29,124 bases of DNA from a virus. Positions 21,343 through 29,124 of this stretch are shown in pieces. Within the stretch, counting starts at the first letter, position 1, and every line of letters begins with the position of its first letter. The DNA is taken from positions 1 through 29,124 of IMG/VR virus record IMGVR_UViG_3300034010_000071; one strand, given 5' to 3'. A model generated the notes under the pieces. It was not told where the DNA came from. It worked only from the letters and a program-made list of their open reading frames with translations, and ran no database searches. A program made the position numbers and the translations under genes.

Positions 21343-21876
21343 ATGGAAAAGGAACGCCAATTAGAAGCCTTAAAGATATTCCGAGACCACGTTATACAGA
21401 ACGCGAAAAATAATCTATCCGCAAAAAATAGTACGGGTAGTTTACAACAAAGTTTAGAAGGCGAAGTAGCGGTTAATCCTAATTCCATTACCCTTTACTT
21501 TGAAATGCTCGAATACGGCTTTTACCAAGACCAAGGGGTACGAGGTGTAAAGTCGGGAAGAAGTTTAAGCGACTTCCAATTTGGCACGGGAACGGGCGTT
21601 AAAGGTGGCTTAACCAAAGGCATAAAAGAATGGGTTAAACGTAAAGGGTTAAAGTTCCGCGACAAGCGAGGAAAGTTTATTTCCTACGATATGACTGCCC
21701 AATTTATTATAAGGTCTATTTGGAATAGGGGAATAAAACCAAGCCTTTTTTTTACACGACCTTTTGAAGAAGCATTTAAAAACCTACCCGACGAAATGGT
21801 AGAACTTTACGGATTAGAAGCCGAAGAATTATTTGACACAATAATGAAAGAAAATTTTAAGAACTATGGCGATTAA
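21343..21876 (+). CDS. HK97 gp10-like tail completion/neck protein
   Basis: 177 residues. The middle YGFYQDQGVRGVKSGRSLSD has the Y-x-x-x-Q-D-x-G block of gp10-like proteins, and FIIRSIWNRGIKPSLFFTRP is the usual C-terminal signature with a helix followed by an aromatic-Pro end. Such proteins join the tail to the head. It begins at the base after the preceding stop and overlaps the next gene by 11 bases. Confidence 0.65.
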   Translation: MEKERQLEALKIFRDHVIQNAKNNLSAKNSTGSLQQSLEGEVAVNPNSITLYFEMLEYGFYQDQGVRGVKSGRSLSDFQFGTGTGVKGGLTKGIKEWVKRKGLKFRDKRGKFISYDMTAQFIIRSIWNRGIKPSLFFTRPFEEAFKNLPDEMVELYGLEAEELFDTIMKENFKNYGD

Positions 21877-22966
21877 TAGAATATTTGCACGAAGCCCTTT
21901 TATAGTGGAAATTAACCAACCTACCCAAGAAGGTAGCAAGGTTGAACTTTACATATATCAAAACGGAAACCCGCCCCCAATAGCACCAAGTTACACGTTG
22001 GAGAAACTGATTCCTGCAAGTAACAACACCCAAACCCTTTACAATATTTCCCCATACCTATTGGAGTACATAGAACACACGACTTTTATTAATAATTACG
22101 CCACAGATGAAGGTTTACTAAACGTAAACGAATACATTATAGTAGACGTTAAAGAATATTGGTTAGACCCCTTTACGCAATCCTATGTACTTTTAGGAAC
22201 TACAACCTATTGGGCATACGATGGCTTCGGTTATTATTCGCAAGGTTACAACCCAAGCCATATATTTACAATGCCCGTACACCTTGACAAAAAAGACTAT
22301 TACTTTTGGAGCGACGCAAACAATAACCCTTTGTTAAATAGCCTTGAACGGGCGGGTACTTTTACGGCATATTTAGAAACACATTGGACGGTAAAATACA
22401 CGCAGTTACAAACGGGTTTGTTTTGGCAGTATTCAATTACGGGTGGAAATTCTATGTACAATCTTTACCGAGTTCGACCAAGTTATTATCTTACGGGAAA
22501 CAAGGTAGAAATATTTAACGGAGCGCAATTACTTTGGACTGCTACTTTTTACCCAATCGAAGAATGTAAATACGACGTTCAAGTAGTGGACTTCATTAAT
22601 ATGTACGGGGCTTGGCAAAGGGAATTTTTCTTTAAAGCATCTTACGAAAATTTAGAAACTTCTACAACCGAGTTTAACCTAATGCAAGAAATGGGATTGT
22701 TTGGAAGTTGGGACACTCAAGCCAACCAACGGCAAACCTTCAACACGAACGGAATAATTAGCTACCGAGTTAATACGGGTTGGGTAGACGAATCATTTAG
22801 TTCTAACCTTCAACAACTAATGTTAAGTGAACGAATCTTATTGAATAACGAACCCGTCAAACTGAAGACTAAAGGAATCGACAAACAAAAGAGCATTAAT
22901 AACTATATGATTAACTACGTTTTGGAGTTCGAGCAAAGTAACGACTTAATTAATAACGTTATCTAA
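21866..22966 (+). CDS. Tail structural protein, unknown class
   Basis: 366 residues, very rich in aromatic and Asn residues and with no charged low-complexity regions. The beginning (FARSPFIVEINQPTQEGSKV) and repeated Tyr-containing beta stretches (NSMYNLYRVRPSYYLTGNKV) resemble beta-rich phage fibre or baseplate components. It is followed directly by another large tail protein (stop and start overlap). A tail-tip role is likely; the exact part is not clear. Confidence 0.7.
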   Translation: MAINRIFARSPFIVEINQPTQEGSKVELYIYQNGNPPPIAPSYTLEKLIPASNNTQTLYNISPYLLEYIEHTTFINNYATDEGLLNVNEYIIVDVKEYWLDPFTQSYVLLGTTTYWAYDGFGYYSQGYNPSHIFTMPVHLDKKDYYFWSDANNNPLLNSLERAGTFTAYLETHWTVKYTQLQTGLFWQYSITGGNSMYNLYRVRPSYYLTGNKVEIFNGAQLLWTATFYPIEECKYDVQVVDFINMYGAWQREFFFKASYENLETSTTEFNLMQEMGLFGSWDTQANQRQTFNTNGIISYRVNTGWVDESFSSNLQQLMLSERILLNNEPVKLKTKGIDKQKSINNYMINYVLEFEQSNDLINNVI

Positions 22967-25263
22967 TGAAAAGACAAGTAAGGGTTTTTGTAGAAGGTCA
23001 ACAATTAGACCTATTTAACGACGAAGTAATAGAAGTAACTTCGACTATTCAAAATATACAAGACATAAGTAAAACGTTTACCGACTTCTCGCAGTCGTTT
23101 ACGATTCCTACAAGCCCCAAGAATAATTCAATTTGGGAATACTTCTACGAGAACGCCTTGAATAGTTCTATTAACTACCAAGAACGTTTAGACGGGTACA
23201 TAGAAATTGATATGACTTTTTTTCGTAGGGGCAAAATTCAAATGGAAAAGAGCCAATTGAAAAACGGGCAACCCGACTCCTATACGATTACTTTTTATGG
23301 AGACGTTACAACCCTTAAAGACTTGGTAGGCGAAGATTTATTAAGCGACCTTGACTACACCCCAATAAATCATACCTATAGTTTCGCTGAAGTTTACCAA
23401 AGAATTACTAACGGGGCTATTGATTGGGACGTATGTTACCCGCTAATAACTTCCAATCGGATTTGGGAATACGGCGCAGTTCAACCGACTGCAACCCTTC
23501 CTAATTGGTTACCTTTTGTTAATATTCCTATGAACACTAACGACATAAGGACGAACCAAGGGGCAATAGACTACAGAGAACTATTCCCTGCCGTTAGGGT
23601 TGCTTCGATATTTAATTTAATTGAAAATAGATACGGTGTTAATTTTACGGGTACTTTTTTGAGCGACCCAAAGTTTACGCAATCTTACCTTTGGTTTAAA
23701 AATAGAAATAACTTTGCCTTTACAAGCCAACCCGAAAATATCACTTTAAATAGTTTTGTCGGTGGGGGTGGTCACGGAATTTATAATCTTATTCCTTACG
23801 TTGACATCTTAAATAGTACGGTAACTTTAAACTTTTTGTCGGGCGTTAGTTTTCATAATGTTTATTTATTTATATCAAACAACTCAAACCCTACAATTCC
23901 ATTTTATATAGATGTTTATCAGAATGGTACTCTTTATGCAACTTGGAATGGATTAGGATATAATACTAACGGAAACTTGGTGGCGATTCCAAACGTTCAA
24001 GGATTAAACGACGTATACACCTTTCAGCTTCGAAGCGACGTTGGTTTAAGCATTGATTTTTTATTGACGTATTCAGTTGATTATGTTATTAGTTCTGTAA
24101 GTTATAATGACTTTGTCGACTATTCAACTAACACCATAACTACAAGCGCTACGACTAACCTTGCTTGGTTAGCGCCTACTATGAAGGTACAAGATTTTGT
24201 TTCGGGAATCCTAAAAGAATATAACCTAACTTGCTACGGCACTGCACCCAACACTTACGAACTTATACCGCTTGACGATTGGTATGCTGCGGGGGCAATT
24301 ATCGACATAACGAAGTTTACAGACAAAACCGAAATAGGAATAGACCGCGTAAGGTTATACAAGAAAATAGCTTTTAGGTATCAGCAATCAAATAGCTTTA
24401 TGAACAAAGCCTTTTTCGACCAAGCGCTACGAGAATACGGAAACACGGAATACCAATACCCATACGACGGGGGAGAATTTAACGTAGAACTTCCTTTTGA
24501 GAATCTACTATTTAATCAATTCTTTGAATTAGGAAACCCAACGGGACTTCAAGTAGGCTATTCGTTAGATAGTGCGTTTGCGCCATATATTCCTAAACCT
24601 TGTTTACTTTACAAATTTGGTTCGGTTACTTTACCGCACCATATCCACTACACAGACGGAACGGGAAACGTTACCAACTTCGACTACGTAATGTTTGGTC
24701 AAGACTTGCAAGTATTGGGTATTGATTACTCTTTGAACTTTGCGCCCGAAACTTCTACCTATTGGTTACAAGTTATTAACCAATCAATGTTCCGAACGTA
24801 TTATTTTCCGTACTTGACGAATTTGTTTAATCCAAAAAACCGACTTACCACAATTAAGGCGAATCTTCCTACAAGTTTACTGACAAGCCTACAACTAAAC
24901 GATAGGTTAGTTATACGAGACAAACGATACCTAATTAATCAGATGAAGACGAATATGGTAACGGGTGAAACTACCTTCGAACTACTTAACGATTTTATGC
25001 CTATTAGTCCAATTCGAACTATTCAAGTAGGCTACGAAGAAGAAGATATAGATATAGGTATTAATTTACCAAACCAAGCCTACAAGGCTACGTTTTCAAG
25101 TGGGCAAAGCGACGTTATTATTGACCCGTTAGAAATAACACAAAGCCAATTTATTAATATTACTTTAAGTGTTGACCAAGTAACAACAATATTCGTAGTT
25201 TACGATTTAACCAACGGAGAAACGCAAGACGAAACTATTAACATAATCAGACAAACGCGATGA
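22966..25263 (+). CDS. Large tail-tip/baseplate protein
   Basis: 765 residues. The N terminus (RQVRVFVEGQQLDLFNDEVI followed by SKTFTDFSQSFTIPTSPKNN) has a domain I associate with tail-tip proteins of this phage group, where DFSxSFTIPxSxxNN is characteristic. The rest is beta-rich with many aromatic residues. A C-terminal segment (EITQSQFINITLSVDQVTTI) could be a small Ig-like domain. It probably joins tail tube to adhesive parts. No enzyme motif is visible. Confidence 0.72.
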   Translation: MKRQVRVFVEGQQLDLFNDEVIEVTSTIQNIQDISKTFTDFSQSFTIPTSPKNNSIWEYFYENALNSSINYQERLDGYIEIDMTFFRRGKIQMEKSQLKNGQPDSYTITFYGDVTTLKDLVGEDLLSDLDYTPINHTYSFAEVYQRITNGAIDWDVCYPLITSNRIWEYGAVQPTATLPNWLPFVNIPMNTNDIRTNQGAIDYRELFPAVRVASIFNLIENRYGVNFTGTFLSDPKFTQSYLWFKNRNNFAFTSQPENITLNSFVGGGGHGIYNLIPYVDILNSTVTLNFLSGVSFHNVYLFISNNSNPTIPFYIDVYQNGTLYATWNGLGYNTNGNLVAIPNVQGLNDVYTFQLRSDVGLSIDFLLTYSVDYVISSVSYNDFVDYSTNTITTSATTNLAWLAPTMKVQDFVSGILKEYNLTCYGTAPNTYELIPLDDWYAAGAIIDITKFTDKTEIGIDRVRLYKKIAFRYQQSNSFMNKAFFDQALREYGNTEYQYPYDGGEFNVELPFENLLFNQFFELGNPTGLQVGYSLDSAFAPYIPKPCLLYKFGSVTLPHHIHYTDGTGNVTNFDYVMFGQDLQVLGIDYSLNFAPETSTYWLQVINQSMFRTYYFPYLTNLFNPKNRLTTIKANLPTSLLTSLQLNDRLVIRDKRYLINQMKTNMVTGETTFELLNDFMPISPIRTIQVGYEEEDIDIGINLPNQAYKATFSSGQSDVIIDPLEITQSQFINITLSVDQVTTIFVVYDLTNGETQDETINIIRQTR

Positions 25264-25442
25264 ACTATTTAAACACGATTATCCAACTTTTGCAAATAGA
25301 TGAATTCGTAAATAAACACGAAACAATAGAGATTGCAAAGGGAAAATACAAACTACATACGTCAGTTAAGGGGGCGTACAAACAAGCGAAACGCGAGTTA
25401 ATTATTAAAAGGGAAAACCAATGGCAGAAAAGCGACAAATAG
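25260..25442 (+). CDS. Small basic protein before the tape measure, unknown function
   Basis: 60 residues, starts by ATGA overlap with the tail-tip gene and overlaps the tape measure start by 22 bases. It is basic (YKLHTSVKGAYKQAKRELII). Its role is unknown; tight linkage with tail genes suggests an assembly function. Confidence 0.65.
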   Translation: MNYLNTIIQLLQIDEFVNKHETIEIAKGKYKLHTSVKGAYKQAKRELIIKRENQWQKSDK

Positions 25443-27904
25443 AAGTAGAAATAAAGGACAATGTTAAATCCTTAAAAAGCCAATACCGCGAAGCGTTAGC
25501 AGAACTTCAAAAAGTTACAGAACAATACGGGGCTACGTCCGAAGAAGCGGTCAAAGCCGCCAAGGCAGCCGCCGAATTAAAAGACCAAATAGAAGATTCT
25601 AAAAACTTAGTAGACGCATTTAACCCCGACGCAAAGTTTAACGCCTTGTCGGGTTCTATTGGGGGCGCACTAAACGCCTTCCAAGCATACGAAGGTGCAA
25701 TGGGTTTAATCGGTGTTGAATCCGAAAACCTACAAAAAACAATGGTACGAATCCAAAGCGCAATGGCTTTAAGTCAAGGGCTACAAGGCGTAATGGAAGC
25801 GAAAGACCAATTCAAAAACTTAGGCACGGTATTAAGCCAAACCGCAATAGGTCAAGGATTATTAACCGCCGCAACTGCCGCCTACCGATTTGTCCAAACG
25901 GGTAGCTTTAAAACTACCAAAGAAAACATAGTAGCCAAACAAGTAGACACGGCGACCACCAAAGCACAAACAACCGCACAAACAACGTTAACTACTACTA
26001 CAACGGCTTCGAGCGTAGCTATGAAAGCATTTAGAGCCGCGTTAATTAGCACGGGAATAGGTGCAATAGTTGTTTTGGTTGGTATGTTAATTGGAAACCT
26101 TGACAAATTAGGAGCTGCATTTACTTGGTGTGGTGAAAAAATAGCCGAGTTTACCGATTGGATTGGACTAACGGACGGGGCTTCCGAACAAATGTCTGAA
26201 AACGACAAGAAACGAACTAACGCCCAAATTGCTAATATAGACCGAGAAATAGCAAAAGCCCGACAACGAATGGCAGTTAGGGAAGAATCCTTTAACACCG
26301 AAGACCAAGCGTTTAATCGCCAAATAAGTTTAGCCAAAGCACAAGGAAAAAATACCACAGATTTAGAAAGAGCGCGACTTAAAGCGTCTATTCAATACCG
26401 AAAAGACTTGGTAAAGGAGAACGAAGGTATCGTTAAGCAAACGAAACTACAATACGACCTTTTTAAAAGTACTTTACGAAAAGGCGAAGGTTCTACCGTG
26501 TTTGGGTCTAAAGAAGAAATAGCCCGACTAAATGAACTTTGGTCTACTATCGAAAAAAGTAATAAAGATTTAGCGGCTTCCAAAAATGATTTAGCCAACG
26601 CGAATAATGACCTAAAAGTATTCGAAGCTGATTTAGCAAGAACACAAAAAGAACAAGCCGCCCAACAAGCCAAGAATAGTAACACTACTACCAAAACTAC
26701 CATAAGCAATAACCAAAAAGTAGTTAAAGACACGAAGGCAGCGAACAAGGAAATAATAGATAATATAAACAAAACACAAGACGAAGAATCCAAACTTCGT
26801 AAGGAGAAATTAAACCAAGACCTTTCCTTACTTGAAGAAGGAATAGACAAAGAGAAACAAGCCCGTAATAATGCGTTTGTAGAATTTAGGGACAACTTCC
26901 TAAAAGAACAAAACAAAGCGGAAAGGGAAGCGTTAGATAAAAAATTTATCGACGGAAAAATAAACCGCACTAAATACGAAGAAGAACTAAAGAATCTTCA
27001 ACTTAACTACGCTAAAAACCTAACTGAAGAAGAAGCCGCTATTTTAAAAACCGCTGAAGAAGTCTTACAAAAAGACCTTAAAGCAATAGATGACAAGTAC
27101 AAAGAAGTCGAACTAAACGCTATTGCCGAAGCGAATAAAAATAAGTTAGCGAAAGAACAAGAATTTCAAGCGACCATTGAAGGAATAGACGAAAGCAACT
27201 TTCAAAAAAGAACCGAAAAACAATTAGGCGCACAAAAATACGAACTCGAATTAGTACGACAAAAATACTTTGAGTTAGAAAACTTAGCGTTAGGAAACGC
27301 CGAACAAGAAGCGATAATAGCCGAAGCCAAAGCTAACGAAATAAACGAAATTGAAAAGAAGTACGACGAAGAAAGTAAAGCAAGAAAACGCGCAGAACTC
27401 GAACGAAACGTAGGCTTTGCCAAGCAAGGACTAACAATTATTGCAGACCTTACCGACCTATTCAATAAGAAAGGAACGGAAAGCGCAAAGAAAGCGTTTA
27501 AGATTAAGAAAGCCGCTCAAATGGCTAACGCGTTAATAGATACTTATATGAATGCAACTGCCGCCTATGGTTCGCAGTTCCTACCTTTACCCGACGCAAG
27601 TAGTCCCGTTCGTGGTGGTATCGCTGCGGGGTTAGCCGTTGCCGCAGGTTTAGCCAACGTCGCTAAAATTGGAATGCAGAAATTCGAAGGCGGTGGTTCT
27701 TCGGGTGGTGGTGGTGGCGCTAACGGTGGCGGTGGTGGTTTAGGTGGTGCAACACAAGCCCCTACGTTTAACGTTGTAGGAAACAACGGACTTAATCAGT
27801 TGGCACAACTTCAACAGCAACCAACCCAAGCCTTCGTAGTTAGTGGACACGTTACCACGGCTCAAAGTTTGGACAGAAACCGAATAGAAAACGCAACACT
27901 TTAA
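25421..27904 (+). CDS. Tape measure protein
   Basis: 827 residues, the longest gene. The N terminus is helical (VEIKDNVKSLKSQYREALAE), then a region with Gly/Ala spacing typical of tape measures, a Thr-rich stretch (about 180-200), a membrane-like segment (about 204-224, ISTGIGAIVVLVGMLIG), long charged coiled-coil regions (about 260-660) and a Gly-rich part near residue 760-780 before the C terminus. Tape measures set tail length; at about 1.5 angstrom per residue, 827 residues would give a tail near 120 nm. It is followed by the prohead protease gene. Confidence 0.92.
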   Translation: MAEKRQIEVEIKDNVKSLKSQYREALAELQKVTEQYGATSEEAVKAAKAAAELKDQIEDSKNLVDAFNPDAKFNALSGSIGGALNAFQAYEGAMGLIGVESENLQKTMVRIQSAMALSQGLQGVMEAKDQFKNLGTVLSQTAIGQGLLTAATAAYRFVQTGSFKTTKENIVAKQVDTATTKAQTTAQTTLTTTTTASSVAMKAFRAALISTGIGAIVVLVGMLIGNLDKLGAAFTWCGEKIAEFTDWIGLTDGASEQMSENDKKRTNAQIANIDREIAKARQRMAVREESFNTEDQAFNRQISLAKAQGKNTTDLERARLKASIQYRKDLVKENEGIVKQTKLQYDLFKSTLRKGEGSTVFGSKEEIARLNELWSTIEKSNKDLAASKNDLANANNDLKVFEADLARTQKEQAAQQAKNSNTTTKTTISNNQKVVKDTKAANKEIIDNINKTQDEESKLRKEKLNQDLSLLEEGIDKEKQARNNAFVEFRDNFLKEQNKAEREALDKKFIDGKINRTKYEEELKNLQLNYAKNLTEEEAAILKTAEEVLQKDLKAIDDKYKEVELNAIAEANKNKLAKEQEFQATIEGIDESNFQKRTEKQLGAQKYELELVRQKYFELENLALGNAEQEAIIAEAKANEINEIEKKYDEESKARKRAELERNVGFAKQGLTIIADLTDLFNKKGTESAKKAFKIKKAAQMANALIDTYMNATAAYGSQFLPLPDASSPVRGGIAAGLAVAAGLANVAKIGMQKFEGGGSSGGGGGANGGGGGLGGATQAPTFNVVGNNGLNQLAQLQQQPTQAFVVSGHVTTAQSLDRNRIENATL

Positions 27905-27925
27905 AAATAATTTAATTAATTAGAT

Positions 27926-28507
27926 ATGAGAATAATCGAACTCATTATAGACGATAAAGACGAACAAAGCGGAATAGATGCGGTTAGCGTTGTACATAGT
28001 CCCGCAATCGAAGAAAACTTTATAGCGCTAAATAAACACGAAGTAGAACTAAAAGAAGTTGACACCGAGAAAAAGATTTTAATGGGTGCGGCTTTAATTC
28101 CAAACAAACAGATATACCGCAAAAACGCAAAGGGCGAAGAATACTATATTTACTTTTCTCCCGACACAATTAGAAAAGCAAGTGAATTATTCTTGATGCG
28201 CTCAAACCAAAACAACGCTACTTACGAACACGAAAAAAAGTTAACGGGTTTAAGTGTTGTGGAATCGTGGATAATTGAAGACGAACAAAAAGACAAATCT
28301 AAATTATACGGATTCGACTTACCTAAAGGAACTTGGATGATTTCGATGAAAGTAAATAACGACGAAGTGTGGAACGATGTTAAAGAAGGAAAGGTAAAAG
28401 GATTCTCAATAGAAGGTTATTTTGCTGATAAATTCGAAATGAGCGCAGAAGAAGACGAAGCAACCGAAGTTGTAAACGAACTTAAAAAACTATTAAACAT
28501 AAAATAA
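27926..28507 (+). CDS. Prohead protease, XkdF-like serine protease
   Basis: 193 residues. An N-terminal SVVHSPAIEENF block is followed by the body and two candidate catalytic residues: His102 in TYEHEKKLTG and Ser161 in VKGFSIEGYF. This His/Ser arrangement, with the G-x-S-I-E-G-Y-F signature, is that of the XkdF-type phage protease family. It would cut the scaffold and capsid proteins during head maturation. It is unusual that it lies after the tape measure rather than next to the portal; on a circular map it would be upstream of scaffold and capsid. Confidence 0.85.
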   Translation: MRIIELIIDDKDEQSGIDAVSVVHSPAIEENFIALNKHEVELKEVDTEKKILMGAALIPNKQIYRKNAKGEEYYIYFSPDTIRKASELFLMRSNQNNATYEHEKKLTGLSVVESWIIEDEQKDKSKLYGFDLPKGTWMISMKVNNDEVWNDVKEGKVKGFSIEGYFADKFEMSAEEDEATEVVNELKKLLNIK

Positions 28508-28508
28508 A

Positions 28509-28919
28509 ATGGCTACTATTAATTCAATCTTAAATAAGATTCATAAAACAGAATTAGAAACACACGAAACAAAATTAGCTTTAATAGACGATTTAAAAAG
28601 CGTTATAGCCAAAGTAAAATCAGAAGAAGGAGAATCTAACAAAATGAAAACGGAAGCATTAAAAGCTAAAAAAATGTTTGACGATGCAACCAACTTAAAG
28701 AACTCTTTACAAAATACCTACGAATCTAACAAGGTTAAATACAACAAACAACTGCAAGAAAACAACGCTTTATTTAAAGGCATTTCTAACCAAGCTAAAG
28801 AACTTGGAATTGCAGTTACTGAATTACCTATTTACAAGGAGTATGTAAATGCTTCAAATATTTTGAACGAATTAAATAAATCTAACCAAACTAATTGGGA
28901 ATTAATTTCTAAATATTAG
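28509..28919 (+). CDS. Coiled-coil-like virion-region protein, paralogue of the 311 gene
   Basis: 136 residues, charged and helical. Shares ELETHETKLALIDDLK (residues 15-30) and the NQAKELGIAVTELPIYKEY block (near 95-115) with the product of 311-688. Codon use is more AT-rich than in neighbouring genes. It starts two bases after the protease stop and is followed by the complete small Lys-rich gene. Function unknown; a head-assembly role is inferred from position. Confidence 0.8.
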   Translation: MATINSILNKIHKTELETHETKLALIDDLKSVIAKVKSEEGESNKMKTEALKAKKMFDDATNLKNSLQNTYESNKVKYNKQLQENNALFKGISNQAKELGIAVTELPIYKEYVNASNILNELNKSNQTNWELISKY

Positions 28920-28921
28920 AA

Positions 28922-29056
28922 ATGGCAAAGCAAACTAACGTAAAAGTTCACGTTGCAAAACCCAAGGTTAAACGCCCAAATGTACACGCAAAAACCAAAG
29001 CGAGTAAGTTAAAAAGTAGCAAAAATTATTTAAAAATATACAAGGGTCAAGGGTAA
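28922..29056 (+). CDS. Small Lys-rich protein, complete copy
   Basis: 44 residues: MAKQTNVKVHVAKPKVKRPN, then VHAKTKASKLKSS and ending YKGQG. About one third Lys/Arg, no acidic residue. The last 100 bases are 90 percent identical to window positions 1-100, where a second copy begins outside the window. A DNA- or RNA-binding role is conceivable from charge only. The remaining 68 bases to the window end hold no supported gene. Confidence 0.75.
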   Translation: MAKQTNVKVHVAKPKVKRPNVHAKTKASKLKSSKNYLKIYKGQG

Positions 29057-29124
29057 AACCACAAAAAACTAAAATGCGTTTTAAGGCTATTTTTAGGAGA
29101 TTTAAGAGACTTTAGGTATTAAGT

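Noticed and set aside
25882-26970. Long open frames on the - strand opposite the tape measure gene
   Set aside because: They mirror the codon bias of the tape measure gene, have hydrophobic low-complexity translations and no start context; shadows of the real gene.
29074-29115. 13-residue basic open frame at the window end
   Set aside because: Too short to support on its own, and no overlap or conserved feature backs it.
1-29124. Integrase, repressor or attachment site of a temperate phage
   Set aside because: No recombinase motif or CI-like protein seen; the small helix-turn-helix protein at 16815 is not enough to infer lysogeny.
1-29124. tRNA genes or CRISPR array
   Set aside because: No cloverleaf in the short intergenic gaps and no regularly spaced repeats.

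Overview
The window reads as most of a small tailed-phage genome of the siphovirus type. Every gene I can support lies on the + strand and genes are packed end to end, often with ATGA or TAATG overlaps. The host is very probably a member of the Bacteroidota, likely the Flavobacteriia: the DNA is AT-rich, most starts lack a purine-rich ribosome-binding site, and four intergenic sites carry TATATTTG, the TAnnTTTG -7 element of that phylum, three with a TTG 18 to 20 bases upstream. I see no integrase, repressor or tRNA, so a lytic lifestyle is the simpler reading.

Layout. 1-5770: a small-gene cluster, scaffold-like protein, major capsid protein, tail-tube-like protein, portal with a C-terminal extension, head-tail connector and a tiny repeat peptide. 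5764-8329: lysis block (small membrane protein, holin, candidate endolysin with a His/Cys centre, lipoprotein with the topology of a unimolecular spanin) plus a metallophosphoesterase. 8473-9943: early operon of small unknown genes ending in a DnaA-C-terminal-like HTH protein. 9949-10053: a candidate non-coding RNA with its own promoter and terminator. 10073-17021: replication and recombination (initiator-like protein, RecA/DnaB-like ATPase, NinG, ERF annealing protein, RecB/YqaJ-type exonuclease, an SSB-tail mimic), interrupted by an AT-richer cargo cassette encoding an ABC ATPase fused to a GNAT acyltransferase. 17083-18257: phage sigma factor and companions. 18271-28507: terminase small and large subunits, tail chaperones with a probable -1 ribosomal frameshift, tail completion proteins, large tail structural proteins, tape measure and an XkdF-type prohead protease. 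28509-29056 repeats, in diverged form, genes also found at the window start, so the two ends belong to a partly duplicated small-gene cluster between protease and capsid.

The genes fit one programme: early promoters drive the replication block, the sigma factor sits just before terminase and may switch on late genes, and intrinsic terminators after the capsid and tail-tube genes may set structural-protein ratios.

Most worth a second look: (1) the candidate RNA at 9961-10053, which folds into two hairpins with loops complementary over 7 bases; (2) the ABC-ATPase/GNAT cargo cassette; (3) no GATC seen anywhere in 29 kb, with GGCC and CCGG very rare; (4) the frameshift site with about 210 bases open in both frames. 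All searching was by eye; family assignments come from motif recognition and were not checked against any database.
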